DNA from: Streptomyces sp. Root1304
Lineage (GTDB): Bacteria; Actinomycetota; Actinomycetes; Streptomycetales; Streptomycetaceae
Assembly: GCF_001426405.1 (NCBI RefSeq)
Contig: NZ_LMEP01000001.1
Span: 745,241-809,240 of the forward strand
DNA length: 64,000 nucleotides
Reading direction: 5' to 3'
Positions 21,468 through 28,330 of the stretch are shown one piece after another. The position numbers were made by a program, and so were the translations under genes. The stretch's first letter is position 1. Each line of letters begins with the position of its first letter. The notes under the pieces were generated by a model that had not been told where the DNA came from, made no database searches, and saw only the letters and a program-made list of their open reading frames with translations.

Positions 21468-22457
21468 TCACCAGGCGAAGGCCTCCGGCGACGGACCCGG
21501 GCCCGGGAAGATCTCGTCCAGACCGGCCAGCAGTTCCTCGCTCAGCTCCAGCTCCAGCGCCCGCAGCGCGCCGGCGAGCTGCTCGGGGGTGCGGGGGCCG
21601 ACGATCGGGCCCGTCACGCCCGGCCGGGTGAGCAGCCAGGCGAGGGCGGTCTCGCCGGGCGCGAGGCCGTGCTTGTCGAGCAGGTCCTCGTAGGCCTGGA
21701 GCTTGGCCCGGGAGGCCGGGTCGGCGAGGGTGGCCGCCGCGCGTCCCTCCGTACGGCGCTTGCCCTCGGCCTCCTTCCTCAGGACCCCGCCGAGGAGGCC
21801 GCCGTGCAGCGGCGACCAGGGGATGACGCCGAGGCCGTACTCCTGCGCGGCCGGGATGACCTCCATCTCGGCGCGCCGCTCGAAGAGGTTGTAGAGGCAC
21901 TGCTCGCTGACGAGGCCGACGGAGCCGCGCCGGGCGGCGGTCTCGTTGGCCTGGGCGATCTTGTAGCCGGGGAAGTTCGAGGAGCCCGCGTAGAGCACCT
22001 TGCCCTGCTGGATGAGGACGTCGACCGCCTGCCAGATCTCCTCGAAGGGAGTCGTGCGGTCGATGTGGTGGAACTGGTAGACGTCGATGTAGTCGGTGCC
22101 GAGGCGCTTGAGGCTGGCCTCGACGGCGCGGCGGATGTTCAGCGCCGAGAGCTTGTCGTGGTTGGGCCAGGCCTCGCCGTCGGCGCCCATGTTCCCGTAG
22201 ACCTTGGTGGCGAGGACGGTCCGGTCGCGGCGGCCGTCGCCCTTCGCGAACCAGGAGCCGACGATCTCCTCGGTGCGGCCCTTGTTCTCGCCCCAGCCGT
22301 AGACGTTGGCGGTGTCGAAGAAGTTGAGTCCGGCGTCCAGCGCCGCGTCCATGATCGCGTGGCTGGTGGGTTCGTCGGTCTGAGGTCCGAAGTTCATCGT
22401 GCCGAGGACGAGGCGGCTGACCTTGAGTCCGGTGCGTCCGAGCTGCGTGTACTCCAT
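21468..22457 (-). CDS. Aldo/keto reductase
   Basis: A 329-residue (alpha/beta)8 NADPH-dependent reductase. The catalytic tetrad is visible: Asp and Tyr in NFFDTANVYGWGENKG, Lys in LATKVYG and His in YQFHHIDRTTP. The coenzyme-binding segments IPWSPLHGGLLGG and IVGPRTPEQLAG are near the C-terminus. It belongs to the AKR9/AKR11-like bacterial group. The ATG giving MEYTQLGRTGLKVS is preferred over one three codons upstream because family members start there. A palindrome 16 bases upstream is a likely operator. Substrate unknown. Confidence 0.9.
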   Translation of the reverse strand: MEYTQLGRTGLKVSRLVLGTMNFGPQTDEPTSHAIMDAALDAGLNFFDTANVYGWGENKGRTEEIVGSWFAKGDGRRDRTVLATKVYGNMGADGEAWPNHDKLSALNIRRAVEASLKRLGTDYIDVYQFHHIDRTTPFEEIWQAVDVLIQQGKVLYAGSSNFPGYKIAQANETAARRGSVGLVSEQCLYNLFERRAEMEVIPAAQEYGLGVIPWSPLHGGLLGGVLRKEAEGKRRTEGRAAATLADPASRAKLQAYEDLLDKHGLAPGETALAWLLTRPGVTGPIVGPRTPEQLAGALRALELELSEELLAGLDEIFPGPGPSPEAFAW

Positions 22458-22473
22458 GGGAGTCAAGCCAACT

Positions 22474-22493
22474 GCTTCGAGCGCACTCGAAGC
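22474..22493. promoter_or_regulatory. Palindrome upstream of aldo/keto reductase
   Basis: Perfect 8-base arms GCTTCGAG and CTCGAAGC around CGCA, ending 16 bases before the reductase ATG. The position suits a repressor operator; no regulator gene is adjacent on that side. Confidence 0.5.
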
Positions 22494-22568
22494 AAGGGAC
22501 TTCCCACGGGGTGGCAGGGTCCGGCTGCGCGGGTCCTCCGGCTGTGCGGGGCTCCGGCTACGAGCGGG

Positions 22569-22658
22569 CTACTGGCCGGCCAGCGACGTCACCGCGATGA
22601 TCGCGAACATCAGTACGAGCACGCCGGCCATGATTCGGTTACGGGTCTTCGGGTCCAC
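22569..22658 (-). CDS. Small membrane protein, 29 residues
   Basis: A GTG-started microprotein that reads VDPKTRNRIMAG followed by one hydrophobic helix (VLVLMFAIIAVTSLAG) and a final Gln. It starts nine bases after the RNA ligase-like gene stop on the same strand, so the two are likely cotranscribed. A positively charged N-terminus followed by a single helix predicts an inner-membrane protein with N-in orientation. I have seen similar very short proteins in Streptomyces beside this gene but know no function. Confidence 0.6.
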   Translation of the reverse strand: MDPKTRNRIMAGVLVLMFAIIAVTSLAGQ

Positions 22659-22667
22659 CCGACGAGG

Positions 22668-23252
22668 TTAACCCGACTGCCCCCCGGCTCTCTCAAGGGG
22701 CCAGGCTCCGACGGTCTCGTACCGGGGCTGCTCGCCCCGCACCCCGCTCACCGGCAGGTCCGACCGGACGAGGGCCAGTTCTCCGGCCTCCCAGCGGGCC
22801 CCCTCGAAGCCGGCCAGTTCGTCGAGGAACGGGTGCAGGTCCACTCCCTCCCCGCGGGCGCGGCCGAGTGTCAGATGCGCCTGGTAGCGGCGGTGCTCCT
22901 CCATCGGCACCCCGGACCTGCGCGCGGCGGCGTCGGCGCGCTCGGCCAGCAGCCGCAGCTCGTCCAGGTCCCCCGCGACCCCGGTCCACAGCGCGCGCCG
23001 CCCGAAGTGCCCGCCGCCGTGGAGCCGCAGCGGGAACGGCGGGGTGCGGTGCGCGGCCCTCGCGAGCCGTACGCCCAGCTCGGGCAGCACCTCCTCCTCG
23101 ACCTCCCCCATGAAGGCGAGCGTGAGGTGCCAGCCGGGCCGCGAGGTCCAGCGGAGCCCGTCGGCCCCGGGCAGCCGGTGCAGGCGGTCGACGACGCGTC
23201 CGAGCTCGGTCAGCCGCTCCGGGGGCGGCAGGACCGCGGCGAAAAGCCTCAT
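22668..23252 (-). CDS. thpR: RNA 2',3'-cyclic phosphodiesterase (2H family)
   Basis: A 194-residue 2H phosphoesterase. The two signature motifs are HLTLAFMG (His 42) and HLTLGR (near residue 126), with the typical start MRLFAAVLPP. Such ThpR/LigT enzymes hydrolyse RNA 2',3'-cyclic phosphates and can join tRNA halves in vitro. Start ATG at 23252. It is followed closely by the 29-residue membrane protein and divergent from a GNAT gene across 72 bases. Confidence 0.9.
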   Translation of the reverse strand: MRLFAAVLPPPERLTELGRVVDRLHRLPGADGLRWTSRPGWHLTLAFMGEVEEEVLPELGVRLARAAHRTPPFPLRLHGGGHFGRRALWTGVAGDLDELRLLAERADAAARRSGVPMEEHRRYQAHLTLGRARGEGVDLHPFLDELAGFEGARWEAGELALVRSDLPVSGVRGEQPRYETVGAWPLERAGGQSG

Positions 23253-23324
23253 GGGGGAAGTCTGGCAGTGCCGGGCCCCGCGAGCCCGGCATGATCCGAA
23301 CAGGCAGGCGCTAGCCTCGCGGGC

Positions 23325-23831
23325 ATGAAGATCACCATTCGGAAGGGCGGGGCGGACGACCTCCCCGCGATACTCGGCGTGCTGGACAGCGCGGTCGTGT
23401 GGCTGAACGCCAAGGGGATCACCGCGCAGTGGGGGACCGAGCCGTTCTCCGGGCGCCCCAAGGCCGTGAAGCAGGTCGAGGACACCATGGCCGCGGGCGA
23501 TCCGTGGATCGCCGAGATCGACGGCGTACCGGCGGGGACGATGACGCTGACCCCGCACCCGGGGCAGTACATCACTCCGGCGGACGAGCCCGAGGTGTAC
23601 GTACGGCTGCTCGCGACCGACGCGCGGTTCCACGGTCACGGCGTCGGCGCGGCGCTGCTCGCGCACGCGGTGGAGGAGACCCGGCGGCAGGAGGTGTCGC
23701 TGCTGCGGGTGGACTGCTTCGCGGGCAGCGAGGGCCGTCTGATCGCGTACTACGAGGGCCAGGGATTCACCCGTACGGAACCGTTCACGGTCGGCGACTG
23801 GCCGGGACAGGTACTGGAGCGACGGGTCTGA
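23325..23831 (+). CDS. GNAT family N-acetyltransferase
   Basis: A 168-residue acetyltransferase. The central beta-strands and acetyl-CoA loop are seen in VYVRLLATDARFHGHGVGAA (a variant of the Q/RxxGxG/A motif: RFHGHGVG), followed by LLAHAVEETRRQ, LLRVDCFAGSEGRLIAYYEG and GFTRTEPF. Start ATG 23325 (MKITIRKGGADDL) is standard for the family. Substrate not predictable; neighbours give no hint. Confidence 0.88.
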   Translation: MKITIRKGGADDLPAILGVLDSAVVWLNAKGITAQWGTEPFSGRPKAVKQVEDTMAAGDPWIAEIDGVPAGTMTLTPHPGQYITPADEPEVYVRLLATDARFHGHGVGAALLAHAVEETRRQEVSLLRVDCFAGSEGRLIAYYEGQGFTRTEPFTVGDWPGQVLERRV

Positions 23832-23862
23832 GCCACGACGGCGGAGGACCGGAGGCGGGGGT

Positions 23863-23940
23863 ACGCGACGGAAGGCCGGGGGGCGCGGCGGAAGGCCAGG
23901 GGGCCGGGGACGCGGCGGAAGGCCAGAGGGCCGGGGTTAC
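23863..23940. repeat. Tandem repeat CGCGGCGGAAGGCCAG
   Basis: Three imperfect copies of a unit of about 27 bases containing CGGAAGGCC and GGGGCCGGGG follow the GNAT gene. No coding function is visible. Confidence 0.55.
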
Positions 23941-23946
23941 GCAGCA

Positions 23947-23974
23947 GGGGCGGGCCCCGTAAAGAGCCCGCCCC
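23947..23974. terminator. Hairpin between GNAT and MFS genes
   Basis: Nine-base arms GGGGCGGGC and GCCCGCCCC with a ten-base loop, placed between the convergent GNAT (stop 23831) and MFS (stop 23998) genes. Confidence 0.65.
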
Positions 23975-23997
23975 CGCCCCACGACACGACTACGCCG

Positions 23998-25335
23998 TCA
24001 CGCCGCCGTAGCCAGCCGTTCCCGCGCCACGAACCGCACCTGCGGGTGTCCGTGCCGCCAGGCCCACGCGACCTTGAGGCCGCCGACCCGGGCGAGGACC
24101 AGGCCCACGACGACCGCCGCCGCGAGCGAGATCACGCCGCCCGTGGCGAAGCCGACGCGGGCGCCGTACGTGTCGGTGACCCAGCCGAGGAGCGGCGCGC
24201 CGATCGGCGTGCCACCGGCGAAGACCATCATGTAGAGGCTCATGACACGGCCCCGCATGGCGGGGTCGGTCGCCATCTGGACGGCCGAGTTCGCGGTGAT
24301 GTTCACCGTGAGGCCGATCATGCCGATCGGTACGAGCAGCAGCGCGAACAGCCAGAACGTCGGCGACAGCGCCGCCGCGATCTCCAGGACGCCGAAGACT
24401 CCCGCAGCGACCACCAGCATCCGCAGCCGGGTGGAGCCGCGCCGGGCCGCCGCGAGGGCGCCGACGAGCGAGCCGGCCGCCATCAGGGTGTTGAGGAAGC
24501 CGTACGTGCCGGCCCCGACGTGGAAGACGTCCCCGGAGAAGGCGGTGAGCCAGATCGGGAAGTTGAACCCGAAGGTGCCGATGAAGCCGACGAGGACGAT
24601 CGGCCAGATCAGGTCCGGCCGCCCGGCCACGTACCGCAGGCCCTCCCGCAGCTGGCCCTTGCCGCGCGGGGCGCGCTCCACCTTGTGGAGTTCGCTGGTC
24701 CGCATGAGCAGGAGGCTCACGAGGGGGGCGAGGAAGGACAGGCCGTTGAGGAGGAAGGCCCAGCCGCTGCCGACCCCGGCGATGAGGACACCGGCGACGG
24801 CGGGACCGATGAGCCGCGCGGACTGGAAGTTCGCGGAGTTCAGCGAGACGGCGTTCCGGAGCTGCTTCGGGCCGACCATCTCGGAGACGAAGGTCTGCCG
24901 GGCCGGGTTGTCGACGACCGTGACCATGCCGAGCAGGAAGGCGATCAGGTAGACGTGCCAGACCTGGATGCTGCCGGAGAGGGTGAGGACGGCGAGCGCG
25001 ATGCCGCAGAGTCCGAGGGCGGCCTGGCTGACGAGCAGCAGGCGCCGCTTCGGGTAGCGGTCGGCGATGACGCCGCCGTAGAGGCCGAAGAGCAGCATCG
25101 GCAGGAACTGCAGGGCGGTCGTGATGCCGACGGCGGCGGCCGAGCCGGTGAGGCTCAGGACCAGCCAGTCCTGGGTGATGCGGGCCATCCAGGTGCCGGT
25201 GTTGGAGACGATGGCACCGGTGAAGAACAGCCGGTAGTTACGAATCCTGAGCGAGGAGAAGGTTTCCCCCCGCCCACGGGTCTTGAGGGTGGGTTGGTGG
25301 ACGGGTGCGGAGTCTGCTCCGGGTCCCGTACTCAA
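23998..25335 (-). CDS. MFS transporter (drug-efflux type)
   Basis: A 445-residue major facilitator of the enterobactin-exporter/TetR-like MFS_3 type with 12 hydrophobic segments (FFTGAIVSNTGTWMARITQD opens helix 1). The loop 2-3 signature appears as GLYGGVIADRYPKRRLL. The start is taken as TTG 25335 because AAGGAGG stands nine bases before it; a longer frame would run into the upstream MarR gene. It follows that MarR gene by 26 bases, so they form an operon, which points to efflux of an inhibitory compound controlled by the MarR. Confidence 0.88.
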   Translation of the reverse strand: MSTGPGADSAPVHQPTLKTRGRGETFSSLRIRNYRLFFTGAIVSNTGTWMARITQDWLVLSLTGSAAAVGITTALQFLPMLLFGLYGGVIADRYPKRRLLLVSQAALGLCGIALAVLTLSGSIQVWHVYLIAFLLGMVTVVDNPARQTFVSEMVGPKQLRNAVSLNSANFQSARLIGPAVAGVLIAGVGSGWAFLLNGLSFLAPLVSLLLMRTSELHKVERAPRGKGQLREGLRYVAGRPDLIWPIVLVGFIGTFGFNFPIWLTAFSGDVFHVGAGTYGFLNTLMAAGSLVGALAAARRGSTRLRMLVVAAGVFGVLEIAAALSPTFWLFALLLVPIGMIGLTVNITANSAVQMATDPAMRGRVMSLYMMVFAGGTPIGAPLLGWVTDTYGARVGFATGGVISLAAAVVVGLVLARVGGLKVAWAWRHGHPQVRFVARERLATAA

Positions 25336-25361
25336 AGTGCGTCGCCTCCTTGGCGCGGGGA

Positions 25362-25805
25362 TTACAGGTGGGCGAGCTTCTCCAGGACCGGGGCGGCGGC
25401 GCGCAGCTTGGCCCATTCGTCCTCGTCCAGTCCCTCGGCGAGGGAGGCCAGCCAGGCGTTCCGCTTGCGGCGGGACTCCTCGAGCATGGCTTCGGCCTGC
25501 TCGGTCTGGCTGACCACCTTCTGCCGGCGATCGTCGGGGTGCGGCTCCAGCCGGACCAGTCCCTTGGCTTCGAGCAGCGCGACGATGCGGGTCATCGACG
25601 GAGGCTGGACGTGCTCCTTGCGGGCCAGTTCGCCGGGGGTGGCGGAGCCGCAGAGCGCGAGGGTGCCGAGCACCGACATCTCGGTGGGGCTCAGCGACTC
25701 GTCGACGCGCTGGTGCTTGAGGCGGCGGCCCAGTCGCATGACGGCGGAGCGGAGCGCGTTCACGGCCGCGGCGTCGTCGGCGGTGCCGTGGGACAGGTCA
25801 GGCAT
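25362..25805 (-). CDS. MarR family regulator of the adjacent MFS gene
   Basis: A 147-residue MarR protein. Helix-turn-helix LCGSATPGELARKEHVQPPS is followed by recognition helix MTRIVALLEAKGLV and the wing EPHPDDRRQKVV. The first gene of a MarR-MFS operon. A GTTAGCCTAAC palindrome four bases upstream of its ATG is the likely autoregulatory operator. Inducer unknown. Confidence 0.9.
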   Translation of the reverse strand: MPDLSHGTADDAAAVNALRSAVMRLGRRLKHQRVDESLSPTEMSVLGTLALCGSATPGELARKEHVQPPSMTRIVALLEAKGLVRLEPHPDDRRQKVVSQTEQAEAMLEESRRKRNAWLASLAEGLDEDEWAKLRAAAPVLEKLAHL

Positions 25806-25809
25806 GTTT

Positions 25810-25820
25810 GTTAGCCTAAC
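25810..25820. promoter_or_regulatory. MarR operator-like palindrome
   Basis: GTTAGCCTAAC is symmetrical around its central base and lies five bases before the MarR ATG. Read on the minus strand, TTAGGCTAAC also matches the core of actinobacterial iron boxes, but the outer arms do not match. Confidence 0.5.
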
Positions 25821-26005
25821 TCATTACTCTGCCTAAATACCAACGGGAACACGCCGACGTAGCGCGCATCACACCCGTATATCCCCGCACGCGCGTGAAC
25901 CTGGCACTCGCAGGTCACGCTTCGGCATCCATGTATCACCCAAATGAGTGAGTCGGATCCGGAAAGTGACGCAAAGAGGCACCCGCTGCCCCGACCCTGA
26001 ACGGC

Positions 26006-26251
26006 ATGGGATCGACAGTGCTCAGCCTGCGCATCGACAGTGAGCTGCTCGACCGGCTCAAGAGTCACGCCGCGAAAAGAGGAATGAGCGTCCAGGACTA
26101 TGTCGTCCGGACGCTCATTCGGGAGGACTTCGACGAACGGTTCAAGACCGCCGTCGAGGAGACGCAGAAGTTCTACGGGGAAGGCGGGGCACCCGGGCCC
26201 GAAGGGGCCCGGGACCCGGATCACGTGAGGCCGAGCGCCGGCATCGCGTAG
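26006..26251 (+). CDS. Ribbon-helix-helix protein
   Basis: An 81-residue protein. Residues 4-50 are a ribbon-helix-helix: strand TVLSLRIDSELLDRL, helix KSHAAKRGMSV and helix QDYVVRTLIREDF. No toxin-like partner gene is adjacent. The last 20 residues (GGAPGPEGARDP) look unstructured and are encoded by a terminator-like hairpin; the frame overlaps the 3' end of the convergent NCS2 permease gene by 31 bases. It is probably a DNA-binding regulator acting elsewhere. Confidence 0.75.
   Translation: MGSTVLSLRIDSELLDRLKSHAAKRGMSVQDYVVRTLIREDFDERFKTAVEETQKFYGEGGAPGPEGARDPDHVRPSAGIA
26192..26213. terminator. Hairpin inside the overlapping 3' ends
   Basis: Perfect 9-base arms CCCGGGCCC and GGGCCCGGG with a GAAG loop. 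It lies inside the last part of the RHH gene and just beyond the stop of the convergent permease, where a bidirectional terminator would be expected. Confidence 0.6.
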
Positions 26252-27672
26252 TAGAAGACGAAGACCGCCGACACGATGTACATGGCCACCGGGACCTCAC
26301 GGCCCCGACCGGCCGCCAGCCGCAGCACGCTGAAGCTGATGAAGCCGATACCGATGCCGTTGGTGATCGAGTACGTGAACGGCATCATCACCATGGCGAG
26401 GAACGCCGGCACCGCGATCGTGAAGTCGCTCCAGTCGATGTCCTTGACCGAACCGGCCAGGATCAGGAAGCCGACCGCGAGCAGCGCGGGCGTGGCCGCC
26501 TGCGACGGGACCATCGTCGCCAGCGGCGTGAGGAACAGCGCCACCGAGAACAGCGCACCCGTCACCACCGAGGCGAGACCCGTACGGGCCCCCTCGCCGA
26601 CGCCCGCCGTGGACTCCACGAAGCAGGTGGTGGCCGACGAGGAGGTCGCGCCGCCGGAGGCGACGGCCAGGCCGTCGACGAGCAGGACCTTGTTGATGCC
26701 GGGGAAGTTGCCGTCCCTGTCGATCAGCTTGGCCTCGTCGCCGACGCCGAGGATCGTGCCCATCGCGTCGAAGAAGCAGGACAGCAGCACGGTGAAGACG
26801 AAGAGGACGCCGGTCAGCAGGCCGACCTTCTCGAAGCCGCCGAAGAGGCTGACCTCGCCGACCAGCCCGAAGTCGGGCGAGGCGACCGGGTTGCCCGGCC
26901 ACTCCGGGGTGGTCAGACCCCAGGACGGGACGGTCGCGACCGCGTTGATGACCATCGCGACGATCGTCATGACGACGATCGAGATGAGGATCGCGCCCGG
27001 CACCTTGCGGATGATCAGGGCGAGGGTGAGGAGCGTGCCCAGGATGAAGACCAGGACCGGCCAGCCGGTGAGGTGACCGTCGCCGCCCAGCTGGAGCGGG
27101 ACGGTGGTGTGCGCGGCGTCGGGGATGCGGGAGACGAAGCCCGAGTCGACGAGACCGATCAGCATGATGAAGAGGCCGATGCCGATCGCGATGCCCTTGC
27201 GCAGGCCGACCGGAACCGCGTTCATCACGCGCTCGCGCAGACCGGTCGCGACCAGCAGCATCACGACGATGCCGGCGAGGACGACCATGCCCATGGCGTC
27301 CGGCCAGGACATCTTCGGCGCGAGCTGGAGGGCGACGACCGTGTTGACGCCGAGGCCGGCGGCGAGGGCGATCGGGACGTTGCCGATGACGCCCATGAGG
27401 AGCGTCGAGAAGGCCGCCGTCAGGACGGTGGCGGTGACGAGCTGGCCGCTGTCGAGCTGGTGCCCGTACATGTCCTTGGCGCTGCCGAGGATGATCGGGT
27501 TCAGCACGATGATGTAGGCCATCGCGAAGAAGGTGGCGAAGCCGCCACGGATCTCGCGGGCGACGGTCGAGCCGCGCTCCGAGATCTTGAAGTAGCGGTC
27601 GAGGCCGGAGCCCGGCTCCTGGGGAGCGGAGGGCTCGTCGGGCATGGCCTTGGCGGTGGCCGTGGTGCTCAT
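26221..27672 (-). CDS. NCS2 (AzgA-type) purine permease
   Basis: A 483-residue nucleobase:cation symporter of the AzgA/PbuG branch with 12-14 membrane segments. Diagnostic stretches: RYFKISERGSTVAREIRGGF, TFFAMAYIIVLNP, ALAAGLGVNT and FFDAMGTILGVGDEA, LLSCFFDAMG being a substrate-site segment. The family imports hypoxanthine, guanine or adenine with protons. It has its own upstream region carrying an inverted repeat (27707-27753); no purine-riboswitch aptamer was found. Confident family call; exact base unknown. Confidence 0.9.
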   Translation of the reverse strand: MSTTATAKAMPDEPSAPQEPGSGLDRYFKISERGSTVAREIRGGFATFFAMAYIIVLNPIILGSAKDMYGHQLDSGQLVTATVLTAAFSTLLMGVIGNVPIALAAGLGVNTVVALQLAPKMSWPDAMGMVVLAGIVVMLLVATGLRERVMNAVPVGLRKGIAIGIGLFIMLIGLVDSGFVSRIPDAAHTTVPLQLGGDGHLTGWPVLVFILGTLLTLALIIRKVPGAILISIVVMTIVAMVINAVATVPSWGLTTPEWPGNPVASPDFGLVGEVSLFGGFEKVGLLTGVLFVFTVLLSCFFDAMGTILGVGDEAKLIDRDGNFPGINKVLLVDGLAVASGGATSSSATTCFVESTAGVGEGARTGLASVVTGALFSVALFLTPLATMVPSQAATPALLAVGFLILAGSVKDIDWSDFTIAVPAFLAMVMMPFTYSITNGIGIGFISFSVLRLAAGRGREVPVAMYIVSAVFVFYYAMPALGLT

Positions 27673-27706
27673 GGGGTGGGTCCTCTTCGGAGAGTCCGTT
27701 TTGGCG

Positions 27707-27753
27707 GTTCATACGAAGGAAACCCGCCAGAGGCAAACCGTTTCAGTATGAAC
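27707..27753. promoter_or_regulatory. Inverted repeat upstream of NCS2 permease
   Basis: Perfect 8-base arms GTTCATAC and GTATGAAC are 31 bases apart in the divergent gap between the permease and DUF2530 genes. It may be a two-site operator or a leader structure. I looked for guanine-aptamer core sequences and saw none. Confidence 0.4.
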
Positions 27754-27818
27754 ACATGAACGAGCGAGCGTCCATCTCCGCGCGTAGACACCCGAAAGCG
27801 CGGCCTAAACTGAGCCCC

Positions 27819-28208
27819 ATGGCGAAGTGGACACCGAAGCACGAGGCACCCGAGCCCCTGGAAGGGCCCGTCGTCGCCACCATCACCGGCGGAACGATCC
27901 TGTGGTTCGTCCTCTTCCTCGTCCAGGTCCCCTTCTACGGCTGGTTCGACGACCGGGACCTGACCTGGTGGGTGTGGACCTGCCTGGCCGGAGCCGGCCT
28001 GGGCCTGATCGGCATCTGGTACGTACGGGGGCGGGACGCGGCGATCAAGCGCCACGAGGCGGCGCGGGCGGCGGAAGCGGCGGGAGCGCCCGGGGCGGGG
28101 CGGGTGACCGAGGCCGGGACCGGAGCCGAGGCCGGGACCGGGCCCCGGCCCGGGACCGGGACCGAGGCCGAGACCGGGGACAACCCCGAGACGCCCGGCC
28201 GCGCGTAG
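27819..28208 (+). CDS. DUF2530 membrane protein
   Basis: A 129-residue protein with two transmembrane helices (GPVVATITGGTILWFVLFLV and WWVWTCLAGAGLGLIGIW), matching the DUF2530 pattern of actinobacteria. The ATG at 27819 (MAKWTPKHEAPEP) is chosen over upstream frames because DUF2530 begins close to it. The C-terminal 40 residues are low complexity (repeats of Gly-Thr, Glu-Ala) encoded by GGGACCG units. Function unknown. Confidence 0.8.
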   Translation: MAKWTPKHEAPEPLEGPVVATITGGTILWFVLFLVQVPFYGWFDDRDLTWWVWTCLAGAGLGLIGIWYVRGRDAAIKRHEAARAAEAAGAPGAGRVTEAGTGAEAGTGPRPGTGTEAETGDNPETPGRA

Positions 28209-28330
28209 CACCGGGGTGCGCCCGCGAGCCGGGGGCGCGTAGAACCAGGGGACGATTCGTCTCCTCCCCCGGTCTGATCTTCGCCCTTCTCGGCAGGTGA
28301 ACGCCCCGAACCGGTCGTACCGTCGAAAAC

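Noticed and set aside
25327-25333. Single TGAGTAC at the MFS start
   Set aside because: Only one copy, lying inside the start of a coding region, without the 22-base partner seen at 50336 and 54304.
25810-25820. Iron box before the MarR-MFS operon
   Set aside because: Only the ten-base core matches; the outer arms differ, and a MarR operator is the simpler explanation.
24046-25836. Plus-strand frames opposite the MFS and MarR genes
   Set aside because: Asp/Glu/Gly-rich shadow peptides antisense to well-formed transporter and regulator genes.
27673-27818. Purine riboswitch before the NCS2 permease
   Set aside because: The region has an inverted repeat but no purine aptamer core; actinobacterial permeases of this type usually lack one.
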